A DNA stretch of 43,013 nt, from positions 1 to 43,013 of the IMG/VR virus record IMGVR_UViG_3300042507_006786; one strand, written 5' to 3'. Shown in pieces: positions 7,906 through 19,900 of this stretch. Origin of the DNA: a virus. Position numbers and translations under genes: made by a program. The notes under the pieces were generated by a model that was not told the origin of the DNA, searched no databases, and was given only the letters and a program-made list of their open reading frames with translations. Position 1 is the stretch's first letter, and every line of letters begins with the position of its first letter.

Positions 7906-10900
7906 TCGTCGACCTCCGCCATGCCGTACTTGTCGATCATGTACTTGGCGAGCTCGTCGTTGAGCTGTCCGAGGCGGCGCTGGCGGGTGTCAAGCGTGCG
8001 GTCGTCGACCTTGCGCTTGATGCGCCGGCCGATGCTCGGGTCCTTCATGAGGCCCTTCATCGTGTACGGCATCGGCATCTCAGGGAACATGGCGTTCCAG
8101 TTGCGAATCTTCTGCTGCGCCTGCACGATCATCCCTGACGCGATCAGCGTTGCGATCTCGTCCTTGTAGGAATCGAGCGAGTCCTTCATGACGACGATCT
8201 TGTTGTACTCGAGGCTCTCGAGGCTTTCCTTGATCGTCCTGAAGCCCATTGCTCCACGGACCTGCTCGGCGACCGTCTTCCTGAACTTCAGGCGGCCCTG
8301 CATGTCGTAGTAGTCGGCTTCCTTGCCAGACAGGACTCCCATGAGGTTCTCCACCTGCTGGAAAGCAGGGGACGACGCGTACGCGGCGCCAGCGAGCTCT
8401 GTGAACCCGTTCTGGTAGACGGCGTCCTTCTGCGTGGCGGATCGGAACGCGTCGGAGAACGCAGACAGCGTCGGCCCTGCTGCGAAGTTCCCGATCATCT
8501 CGTAGACGGTTCGCCCGTACGGCTTCGGGAACAGGACGATCGAACCAGAGATGTCGACGCCGGCCGCAGCAGGAAGGCCCATTGTCACGACGTTGGCCCA
8601 TCCCTCGCCGAACTGCTCTCGCATTCCCTGGTAGATGTCGTAGCCAGCCGCCTTGTCCTCCTCGTCGGTCAAGTACCGAGCAAGCAGGTCGAACAGGAGG
8701 AAGACAGGAAGCCCCTTGACGCCGCCCATCAGGAGGAACGTGCTGGCCCAGCGGCCAAACATCATGCTCCTTGTGGTCGTCGACAGGAGCTCGTTCGTGC
8801 GCGGATCTCGAGCCCTGACGATGTTGTCGTAGGCAAGGCCGAACGACGAGAACATGAAGCGCTTGTACTGCAGGATCGTCGCCCTGGTCGGCCCACGGAA
8901 GGCGATCGGGTTGTTGGCCTTGCTGAACGAGAACTGGGTCTGGGCGACGCGGAGGAGCGCGTGGCGCGCGGCCTCGTTGTCGTCCATGCCGAGCTCTTCC
9001 TTGGCGTAGGTGTAGAAGGCGAAGAACGTGAAGTTCTGGTTCCTGCTTTCAGATCCGCTGATCGGGACCTTCTCAAAGATCTTCTTGATCCCGTCGTACG
9101 ACCTCGACAGCCATCCCGTTCCGCTCGTAAGCCTGAACTCGCGACCCTCGTACCATTCTCCGTTCGGCCGCAGGTAGCCGTACCGGGACATGATCTCCTT
9201 GCCTTCGCGTCCGTTGTACCGCTTCGCATAGCCGACGAACCGCTTGGCGCCGATGATCGGGAACACGGTCTGGAACGGCTGCATCGAGTTCACGACCTGC
9301 TGGCGAACCGTCATCAGCTGCCGGAAGACGTTGACGGCGCGGACCATCTGCAGCCATCTGCGCGTCGGCATTGGGCCGACCATCGTCCGGAGGCCGGGGA
9401 TGGATGCGATGAATCCATCGACGAACTGCTCGAAGTGGCTCTGCCTGAAGGTGGTCGTGTAGTCGAGGGTGTCCTGGAAGTGCGACGCCCACCCGACGAA
9501 TCCCTGGCGACGCAGGTCTTCGATCGACGCGGTCACGTTCCGGCGCATGCGGTTGAAGTACAGCCACTTGTAGTAGCCGGCAGTCTGCGCCTGCCATGCC
9601 CGCATGAAGTCCATGTCGAAGCCTTCCTTGCCGGTCCTCTGCAGGAGAGGGGCGTAGAAGCGCTGCTTGGCCTCGGTCTTTCCGATGCGTCCTCGAAGCA
9701 TCTCGCTGACCTGATGGCTCTCGAGGTCGGCCGCGTTCTGGATGCTCCTTCGGATCGCGGTGTACTGCTTGCCGCTGACGCGAACGACGTCCGGAGGAAC
9801 GTGGGTCTGGACCTTGATCTCGATCCTTCCGATGTCAGCCTTGTCGACTCCGGCCGGCGGATTGCGGCGGAAGGCAAGCAGCCTTCGAACCATCTCCGCC
9901 TCGGTGTTGGCCGTTGCGGTTCCTCCGTCCATCGAGACGGACCGCCTCGACTCCTTGAGCGCATCTTCCTTGCTCAGTCCACGCGCGATGGCGCTTCGGT
10001 ACGCCTTCTTGGAGTACCAGACGCCCTCGTACGACCCAAAGAACCCGTGGAAAGCGTGCGAGAACTTCTTGCCCCAGCTGTCAGGAACCATGATGTTCAC
10101 CAGGGCGGCCTTCGCCTCCTCGACGGTCATCATGTTCCCGGTGTCAGAGTCGACGATCATGGTGACGACGTCGCTTGGGAGAAGCCCAATCTGGACCCGT
10201 TCCGAGTACCAGTTCGATCCGTTCTCGTTTGCGATCGACAGGACCCTCGAGACCTTCATGTACCGAACCATCTCTCCTGCCGCGTCGCGCTTGGCACGGA
10301 TGATCCCCTGGCGCTGGACCTCATCGATCTTCTTGAACTCACGGAGGACGTCGATGACGTCGTCCGAAAGTCGGTTTCCGTTAGGGTCGACCCACTGGGA
10401 ATCGCTGTTCGGCTTGTTCGGGTCGTAGTAGCGGTCCATCAGGACGTAGAAGAGCTTTCCGTTGTCCTTCCGGTACTCGCGAGGAAGACGCGCGTACAGG
10501 TCCTTGCCCTGCTCCATCGCGCCCTCGGTGACCCTCGCTCGCTCCATGTCGCCTGCAACAAGCTCCTCGGCGATGTAGCGGACGGTGCGGTTGCTGGAAG
10601 CCCACGCCGACGTGATGAGAGGCATGAACCACCGGCGGAACATGCCGATGTCGCCCTTCTTCTTGTACTGGACGACCGGAACGTCGGACTTTGTCCCAAA
10701 GAACCGCCTGATCGATGCAAGGGCTCCGCCCTTCTGTTCCGCCTGCTCGAGCTCGGGAGGAAGCGGAACGTCCGACTCGGACTTGAACTCAACCTCAGCG
10801 TCGTCCTTTGGAGCGAGAGCGGCCGGGAAGCTGAGAACGCCGGTCCTTGGTTCTGGATCCGTCTCGCCCGGGATGTCACCGTCGTCAGGGAACAGGTTGT

Positions 10901-13900
10901 TGACGGCCCTCCGCTGCGCCTGCGCTACTTCTGGCGGGACATCTCCAAGTCGCTCTGCGATGGCTTCCGTCGATTCTGGGTATCCATCGGCAGGTTCGTC
11001 ACGTAGATCGATTGCTCGGTCTGAGTCGGATTCGATTCCAACTGACGCAGCAACGATTGCCTGAATTCCCCGTGGGCCTTTCTGTTGCCCTGGCCGGAGA
11101 TCAGAGAATGCATCCAAGCCTTCGCTTCCATTGGGAGCTCCTTCGATTCCAAGAGTGACCGCTTCGCCGTAGGTCGGCTCGACGGAGTTGTTGATGATGC
11201 CGCCGTTGTACAGCGACTCGAGCTTGTCCACCATCTGGTCGGTTCGAAGCTGCACGATCGCGTCGACAGACGCAATCGTCGACACCGAGGACCTGAAGGC
11301 GTTCTGGCGAACGGCAGGGTCGTTGTCGGCCATGTAGTGGATCCGAAGACCGGTCACCTGTCCCTGCTGGACAAAACCGGCATCGGAAGACCGTGGATCG
11401 AACTGCGGCTCGACATGCCACCCAGGGACGGAGGCGTTGATCTCCTCTGCCAGGGCGAGCGCCTGGGTCTGGCTCATCGGGTTCCGAAGCATGACCCTGA
11501 AGATCGGACGCGTGTTCTCCGTTTTCTGGCCGAACGGAATGGTTCGCACGATGGTGACGCGCTGGTTCGATCCGGACTTCTCGACGATGTCGGAGATCTC
11601 CGAATGGAATCGGTTTACGTCGAATCCCTGCTTCACGACGAGCGAGACGTTGATCGACCTCCCGTTCGAGGACGATGCATTCTTTCCGTAGTCGACCACG
11701 ACGACGTCGTCATCGTCCTTCAAGCGCTGAACGAGCGGCGAAATCAGCTCGCTGGATGGATCGACGTCCGATGGGATCTCGGCCTCGACCATCGCGATCC
11801 CCATCCGGTCGAATGCGCGCTCGAACGATCCGCCTGCTCCCTGCGAGGTTGTCCATCCGTTCGACGACCACAGGTCCTTCTCCATGAACCACATGAGAGC
11901 CTGCAGGTTCATCGGGGTCATCCCAAGCTCGGCGGCCGCCTCGTTCAGGATCGACTGGCCGAACTCGTATTCGCCCGTCGGCCTGTTGATGTCGCCGTCG
12001 AGAAGACGTCCCTGGACGGCAATCTCCGCGTAAGCGGGGATCCGCTTCTCTCCAAGGACGTTCCTGATGGCCCTTGCCATCCACAGGTCGATGGTCGCGT
12101 TCGTGCTGAATCCGGTCAGGTTCGAGTAGAAGGTGTGGACCTTGGGGCTGTTGACTCGCTGACCCCACAGGCCGGCCATCACGTTCAGCGCGGCCATCGA
12201 GTTCATTCCGAAGTTGCGCGGGAACGTGATGGTCGCTCCGTCGACGACGGACCCGTCCTCGTTGAATGCACCCGGGTTCTGGTTCCTCAGCATCGACATC
12301 CACTCGCCCATCGCCGTCTTCTGCATCTGCTCGTCGCCGTCGAAGTCGCTCTTCTTCGGCCCGTACTGCGACATCAGCTGCTCTGCGGTGAGGAAGACCT
12401 TCTTCTCCGGCATGACGACGTTGCCTTCCGAGTCCTCGTACGGCTCGGACGGGAACTTCTGCCCGTGGACCACGGTGATGGTCCTGAACGGCGTTGGTCC
12501 GTCGTACTTGTTCATGGCCGATCGCTGTGATCGAAGCATCTTCAGGACCGTGTCGTTCTTCGGCACGATCTTCTCGACCAGCGATTCGTTCTCCGACTCG
12601 ATCTGGGAAATACGAGAATCGATTTCGGTCTCGAGCCTCGAGATCTCGGCGATCCTCCCCTTGTCCGTGAACCAGTTGAAGTACTGCTCCAGGATGGCGT
12701 CGTACTCGCCGCGCGTGAACGCCTGGATGGCGTCCACCGCGTACGTGAAGTTGATGTCCGCAGGAGTCTGAGGGCTCAAGGCCGCGAGGAGCTCGGTGAA
12801 CATCCCCTGGTGGCGGCCGAAAGACCTGGACAGCCGGCCGAAGATGTTGTTGTACCACTTGTCCTGGGCGATGATGTACACGGAGCGCGGGTCGTTCTTC
12901 CCGCGAAGCTCGCGAACGCGGTCGACGATGTTCCTTGCCGCCTTCGATCGACGCTTCGAGAGACGCCGCTGGTTCCTCGATTCAGCTGCCTTCTTCGATT
13001 CCTTCGACATCCCGGACGTGCCTTCAAGCTGGCCCATCAGGCCCCATCCCACCTGCGACGTGGAGATGACGATCGATCCGTTCCTCTCGGAAATCGACTC
13101 GATGTCAGGAACTACCCAGCCGATGTCGCCGGATGCCCTGCGCGAGTTGGACGAGATAGTCTCTCCGAACATCGAGACGGCCCTGGAGGTGACCATGAAC
13201 TTGATGACGTTGACGAGCTGCGCGGACTCCTCCTTGTCCTTGATGCCGAGCGAGTCGATGAACTCCAGGATCTTTTCGCCGTGCTGCTGCGGCAGGCTCC
13301 CCTTGAACGACACGACTTCATCGACCTCTGCCGGGCGCATCGAGTTCGTGGACGAGATCAGCGAGTACACGGCGGTCTTCGACGCGTCTGAAAGCGACGC
13401 GAAGCCAGGCATTGATTCGACGACGTCCTTGCTGACGACGATCTCGCGGGCAGAAGGAGCCTGCGCCTGCAGCTTCTTCTTGTTCTGCATGAAGAAGTCT
13501 TCCATCTTCGGCTTCTTCCCTGTGGGGAATGCCTGGGAGATGGCTTCCTTGATCGCGCTCTTCGAGTAGTGCCACGTCATGCCGATCGAAACACCGGCCA
13601 GCGAGAGGTTCCACTTGCTCGTGACGGCTCGCGGGTTTTCCTTCACCGAAGCGATCGGACCGATTGCGGTCGAGTCGTCCTGGCCTGCGAGAAGCGCCAT
13701 AGACAGCTCAGGAGAAGATCCCTGCGGAACGTTCGTGTTGATGCGGAACTGTCCGCTGAGAAGCGGGCCGAACTTCTGGTTCGACTTCATGATGATCGAT
13801 GCAAGCTGCTCAATTCTGGCAACGGCCTCGCTCTTCGAGACGACTCCTTGCTTTCCCTTCTCTGAAAGGAACGTCTCTGCAAGTCCTGGATCCTTCATCT

Positions 13901-16900
13901 GGCGCTTGACATCGGCCCTCTTCGACTTGTCGAACAGCGACAGGAACTCAGATTCAAGCTCAGCGACCCGCTGGACATGGGCATCGTGCATCGCCCTCTG
14001 GTCGCTGTTCATCATGGAGACGGAGATTGCCGTCAGGGCTTTCTTTGCGGATGCGATCGCGCTTGCGATCACCCGCATGATGGTCTCGTACATGGTGGAT
14101 GCGTGCGAGTCGTCGAGAACAATCGTTCCGTTCTTGATCTTCCTGACGACGTCAGAAAGAGCCTCATGAAGCGCTTCTGGATCGGCAGCCACCATTGCCG
14201 TGACCTGCTCGAGGAACCTGACAAGAACCTCCTGGTGAATTCCTTCTCCAAGATCGGGGTTTGCCTCGTAGCCGTCCCTGCGAAGCAGCTCCGCGATTGG
14301 ACCGAAAATCGCGGAAGCAGCCTTTGGATCCTCTTGCTGAAGCTTCTGCAGGAACGACCGCGAAGTTTCGTATTGAGCTCTTCGGTTGTCGCCGGACTTG
14401 GTCAGGAGAACGTGCCACACTTCGTGGTAGACCACTGCGGCGAATGTTCGAAGAGAGAACTGTCGGCTCCTGTCTCGAGCAAGTTCATCGTTCACGGTGA
14501 CGAATTCGACCTTGACGCGACGCTCGTTCTTTCCAAGCGGCAGCCTGTTGTCCGGAATGGTCTTCCATCTCTTCGATCCATCGGTCATGGAAACCTGGAC
14601 CTGACGGAAGATCATCGGGTATCCGCCATAAGCCCTTCCAATGGCTCCCGTGTCGCCTGGAGCAAACAAGACGAGCACGCCGTTCGAAGCGGCGAATCTC
14701 ACGATGTCGGCGGCGCGATCTCCGTACTTTTTCGCAGCAGCAAGTGGGCTCAGGAACTTGCTGGACTGCAGAATTGGGAGAAATTCGGCTGTGAAGAGCC
14801 TTGGATCAAGATGCCGCCATCCAAGGTTCATGTTGATTGGCTGTCTGGCATCCGCAAGGTCGCTGTAGATGTCCTCGATGGTTTCCTGGTCCGTGACCGG
14901 GATCCCATCGTTGCGCAGGCGCTCCGACTCCTCTGGAGTCATCTTTTCAGCAGTGGCAGCAATGACCGGGAAGTCTCCGAGGTTCGCGCCGTCGCCTTCC
15001 TGGATCTTTCCGGCAAACTTGCGCAGGTTGCCGGTGATGACGAAGTTCTTGCCGGTGAACGCGGCGTCGCTGCCTGAGTCGAGCTCGTCGATCAGTCGAT
15101 CTTCGGTCCAGATCTCGATGCCTCGGGCCTTTGCGTCTTCGATCTTTGCCTGTCCTGGTTCATCGCCGACAACAAGGATGTTCGTCTTGCCGGAGATCCC
15201 GGTCGTGACGACGCCTCCCATGCCGTTGATCGAACCAGTCGCCTCTGCCCTGCCCGCCTGTTCCGGCTTGCGGAACGTGGTGCGGACGGTCTTCTTCGGC
15301 TCAGCTGGCTTCTCTGCGGCAGGCTTCTCCTTGGAAGGAGCCTTGGCAGGAGCAGCTGGCGCTGGCGCCGCCTCCTTCTGCGCAAGGTAATTCTGCATCA
15401 TCTGGTCGATAAAGCTGATTGAACCATTGAGCTCTTTTGTAGTTTTGTTCCGTTCCAGCAATTGCCGAACCGGAGCTTCGAAAGCTTCAAGAAGACTGAG
15501 GAATCGATCTGCATCGGCCTTTGATTGCTTGATAGCAAACCTAGCTAGTTCTTCAACGATAAAGTCGTTGTTCGGCGTTGCAAGATTGGCTTTCAGGGCA
15601 TTCTGCAAATCCTCTTTGAGAGTCTTCTGATTTTGATTTGGACTAAGCCACGCAGGACGCTGGGTCCCTAGAGACTCAAAATTTGGATCTGGCCGTGCCT
15701 CTGGCAACGACCAATCTTCCTCGCCATCGGACTCTTCGTCCGTTTCTTCATCTGCCGCTTTGTTCTTGGCGGGTTTCTTTGCAGCCTTGGCCTCTTCCTT
15801 CTTGGAAGTCTTGGCTTCTTCCTTCTTTGCAGGTTTGGCTGCCTCTTCCTTTGCTTCAAAACCAGCAGGGAATCTATCGATTCCAAATTGCTTGGCAATC
15901 TGATCGTCAGTCAGCTGCTTCTCTTCAATGCGTTTCGACTTTGGCTGATCCCAAATACGGTACTTTGGAGAAAATGGATCGTTGGATCCATAAACGCGTT
16001 CAGTGATTGTGGAAACTGCATATCCATCTGCTGCTGCTCGTTTCACTTCCCGGGCAACTTCAGACGCTGCTACTTCTGCACTTCCTGCCAGACGCCAGCT
16101 TTGTTGAGATTCTTCCCATTTCATCCATCGAATTTTGTAGGTTGAAGCCTTGTGCGGGTAACTTTTAGCCGCAGTCTTTGCTTCTTCCGCCGGCTTTGCC
16201 TTCTCCGCAGCCTTGGCCTCTTCCTTCTTGGAAGTCTTGGCTGCCTTTTCCTTTTTCGTAGGCTTGGCTGCAATATCTGGCGATCGCTTGGAAGCAGCCT
16301 TGTAGGCTTCAGCTTCCTGTTCGGCAAACTGCAATCCCGACTCTACAGTGTCAAACCTGTGGGACTCGACAAATTTGTCATTCTCGTCATAAATATTACG
16401 AGCAAGAGAGATTTCGATTCGTTCGCTAGGTTCCTTGCGTGATCGAATTTTGTCGATCAGGAAAGGAAGACCGTACGCGGCAATGTCGTTTAGAGAAACA
16501 TGCTGGCCTCCACCTGCATGCTGAGTCTTTGATTTGCCTTCGTAAAGCGTGTAGCTGATGACATATGAAACGGTTTGCGTTGAGGATGGCTTTGAAGGCG
16601 CGGTCTTCTCCGCAGGCTTGGCCTTCTCCGCAGGCTTGGCCTTCTCGGCAGGCTTGGCCTTCTCGGCAGGCTTGGCTGCTTCCTCCTTCTTCTTGGCTTC
16701 GGCCTGTCGAGCTTCCTCCTTGGCCTTCTTCTCTGCCTGCTGCTTCTCCTGCTTGGCATTTCGCTCCGCATCGGTCTTTGCCTTGAGAGCAGCGCGCTCC
16801 TCGGCGCGCTTCTTCTCTGCGGCCTGGCGAATCTCTTCCCTCTTCGATCGCTCGATGCTCTTTGCCTCCGCCCGCTTTCGGCGCTCCTCGGCAATCTTTG

Positions 16901-19900
16901 CCTCTCCCTCGGCCTGCTTCTTCTTTCGCGCCTCAATTGCATCCTCGTCTACTGCAAGCCCTTCCCTTGCCTTGAGCGAGACGTAGTCCTCGATCAGGGT
17001 CGGGCGAGAGGTTCCGAGCGGACGACCGTCGGTCAGCTGGCTGGTTCGAAGCTCGAGCCGCTTGCGCTCGCTCTCCGAAAGCGGCTTGCCTCTCTTGACA
17101 GGAGAGACCTCTGGAAGCGGCTCCGGAGCCCATGCACGGGTTGCCCGGCGCTTGCGGTCCTCGATGTCGTCGATCTTCTCCTGGCGGGACTCGCGCTCGC
17201 GGCCAGGACGTGCAATGGCAAGTTCTTTCTTGAGGCGCTTGAGCTCCCGCTCTTCGAATGGAGACACCGGCTGCAGCGTGTCCGCAGGACGCTCCTCCGG
17301 CTTCATCTTCGGAGCAGGCGCCGGCTTCTCTGCCTTCGGAGCGGGCGCAGGCTTTTCCTTCGGCTTGACGCCCTCACGGGCTTTCAGGGCCTTGTACTCG
17401 TCCTGCCACTTCCGCTTGCGCTCTGGATCAGAATCGATGCTGCCGCTGTTCAGCCGATCCTCGAGATCAGCCATCCTGGTCTTCTCCCAGTCCTTGAGCG
17501 GGCCCTTGCCCTCGGCCGCAGCGATCTCGCTTGCGCTTGGAACAGGAAGCGGATCAGGGGTGTACGTTCCGGTGCTCCTCGACCTGCGCTCCAGGGATGC
17601 GATCTTCGCGGAGATCCTGTTCTTCGCATCCTCGTCCTTTGCGGACTTCAGAGACTCGCGGAGCTTCTCGAGAATGCTCTTTTCGTACGGACTGAGAGGA
17701 GCCAGCGTTTCGTCGGCGACTCCGTAGATCTTCCGGACGGCAAGGTTCTCGCGCTCCTTCAGCATCGACTGAAGGTCCTTGCCCTTTGGCCTCTTCGCCT
17801 CGTCCTCAAGCAGGGCGTCGATTTCCTCGAGCCGAGACTCTTCCTTCGGAGTCAGCGCGACGGGAGCCTCTGCAGGCTTCTTGGTGATGCCGTCCTTGTC
17901 AGCCGCAAGACGAAGCTGTGCAACGAATGCAGCGCGCTTCTTCGGGTCGGAGAGGATCGCGTCCATCTCCTTTGCGATGGTCGGGTTTGGAAACAGGCGA
18001 AGCAGGTTTGCCTTGGAGATCGCAAGCCCTGGCGTGGCAAGGATCATCTGGACTGCGGTGCGGTTCTTGGAAACAAGAAGCCCAAGCTGCCCTTCGTCTC
18101 CGGCAGCCACCTTCGTTCCATCGATCGCGTCGTTGTCGATCTTGATGGGCTCCTTGGTCTTTCGATCGACCAGCGGGATCCCATCCATCGGGGTGCGCGA
18201 CACCTTGCCTGCTCCAGCAGCAGGCTCGGCCGGCTTCTCTTCGGCTGGAGCAGCTTCTGGAGCTGGCGGCTTTTCAATCTTCACCGCATCGCTTGGTACC
18301 TTGAGGCCGCGACGCTTCAGCTCGGCAATCGCATCCTCTGGGCGAACTCTCAGGTTCTTTTTCTTTCCAGACTTGGTTTCGACATCGGTCGCGTCGCCGA
18401 CACGCTTTCCGCGCGCGGCGGCGACTAGCTGTTCCTCCGAAAGGTCGGTTGGATTTCCTGCAAGGAACTCGCCTCTGGATTCCAGGCCAGCCTCAAACGC
18501 AGACCAGGCGGCTTCCCTGCTCTTCAGGTCGTGCTTGAACCTGGACAATTCCGTTGCACGAACGGCAAGACCGCCGATGCCGCCGCCGCCGACGCCGCCA
18601 AGGAAGTTTGCAAGCACGCCGCGCCAGGCTTCAGAACGAACCTTCTCATCGTCACTTGTGAGCTGATTGATGAGGTACTCGCGCTTCAGCGGATCTTCGC
18701 CTCCGGCGCGCCAGGCAGCGATCTGCACAAGGTTTCCGAGAGCGTCTTCTGAAATCTCCTGGATGCCTTCGGCGGTTCCGCCGGCAGCAATGCGACGGAT
18801 GAGCTCCGTGCTCTTGCTCAGCTTCCGGACCGATGCGGCAACGGCAGCCCTTGAAAGCGTGTTCGCCGCAGCTTGCTCTGCCTTCCCAAAGATCGCTCCG
18901 GCCGGGATTTTCTGCAGGACCATCGACGAGATGCCGTAGAGAGAGCCGTCGACCGCTCCGATCGCCCGCGCGGACTCTTCGTCGAAGCCGTTTGCAAGAG
19001 CCTGACGGTACGACTGGTCGTAAGCCCCGCCTGCCGCCTGGGCCGCCGCCGATCCCATGAAAACTGCAGGTGCCGCCGCGCCGCCAGTCGCCAACGACAG
19101 GCCGATCGCAACTCCAACCTGTCCGATTCCGTCTCCGATCGCGTTTACGGTCTGCGCAAGCTCGTTGGTCGTTCCAGTCATTTCCTGACGGGCGTATTCA
19201 ATGGCGCCAGACAGGTTGTTGAAAAAGGTAGATACGCCCTCTCCCGTGGTTCCTCGGTCGAATCCGAAGATGTCCTCTGACCACGCCTCAAGTCCCGATC
19301 CAACCATCGCGCCAAAGCCAGAGAAAGCCTTGACGGCCCCCGCAATGCCGGAGAACGGAGAAAGAAGGACCGATCGAACTCCGCTTGCACCTCCGGTTGC
19401 CTGGATCGACTGAGCCTGCTGCTCGAGCTTCCTGTTCATCCATGCGCCGAACTCGCCGCGCTCGATTGCCTTTTCCTGCTCGATCCTCGATCGAACAGCC
19501 TTGCGGAGATCAAGGATCCCGATGATGCCCTGCTGTTCCTTTGAAAGCGAGGAGACCTTGCGGGTCTTGCTGACGAAGTCGTCCTCCCACCAGAACGGAT
19601 TGCTGACCGTTTCTGTATCCCAGATGTCCTTGGACCTTTCGTCCTCAAGCTGCTTTTGCTTGGCGATCGCGGCCTGCACCAGCTTCGGTGGAGCGGACAG
19701 CATCTGGCTCGTTGGAGCGTACTTCTTCGCCACTTCGTCGTACGAAAGACGCGAGTCGACTCCGCCGACAGCGGACTGCATGTTCTTGATCCATGCGTTT
19801 GCGTCGACAGATCGAGCTGTTCCTCCGATCGAAGAAGCGTCCTGCCGGCGCTGGTAGATCCCCTGGGTTTCCTGAAGCTTCTGGTCGGCGACAGATCCCT

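Noticed and set aside
8961-11006. Long rightward open frame opposite the giant gene
   Set aside because: Antisense shadow of high-GC codons; composition is abnormal and the real leftward frame is intact through it.
9000-12000. Transglycosylase or lysozyme domain in the giant protein
   Set aside because: No catalytic Glu context or typical motif could be seen by eye; left as unknown.
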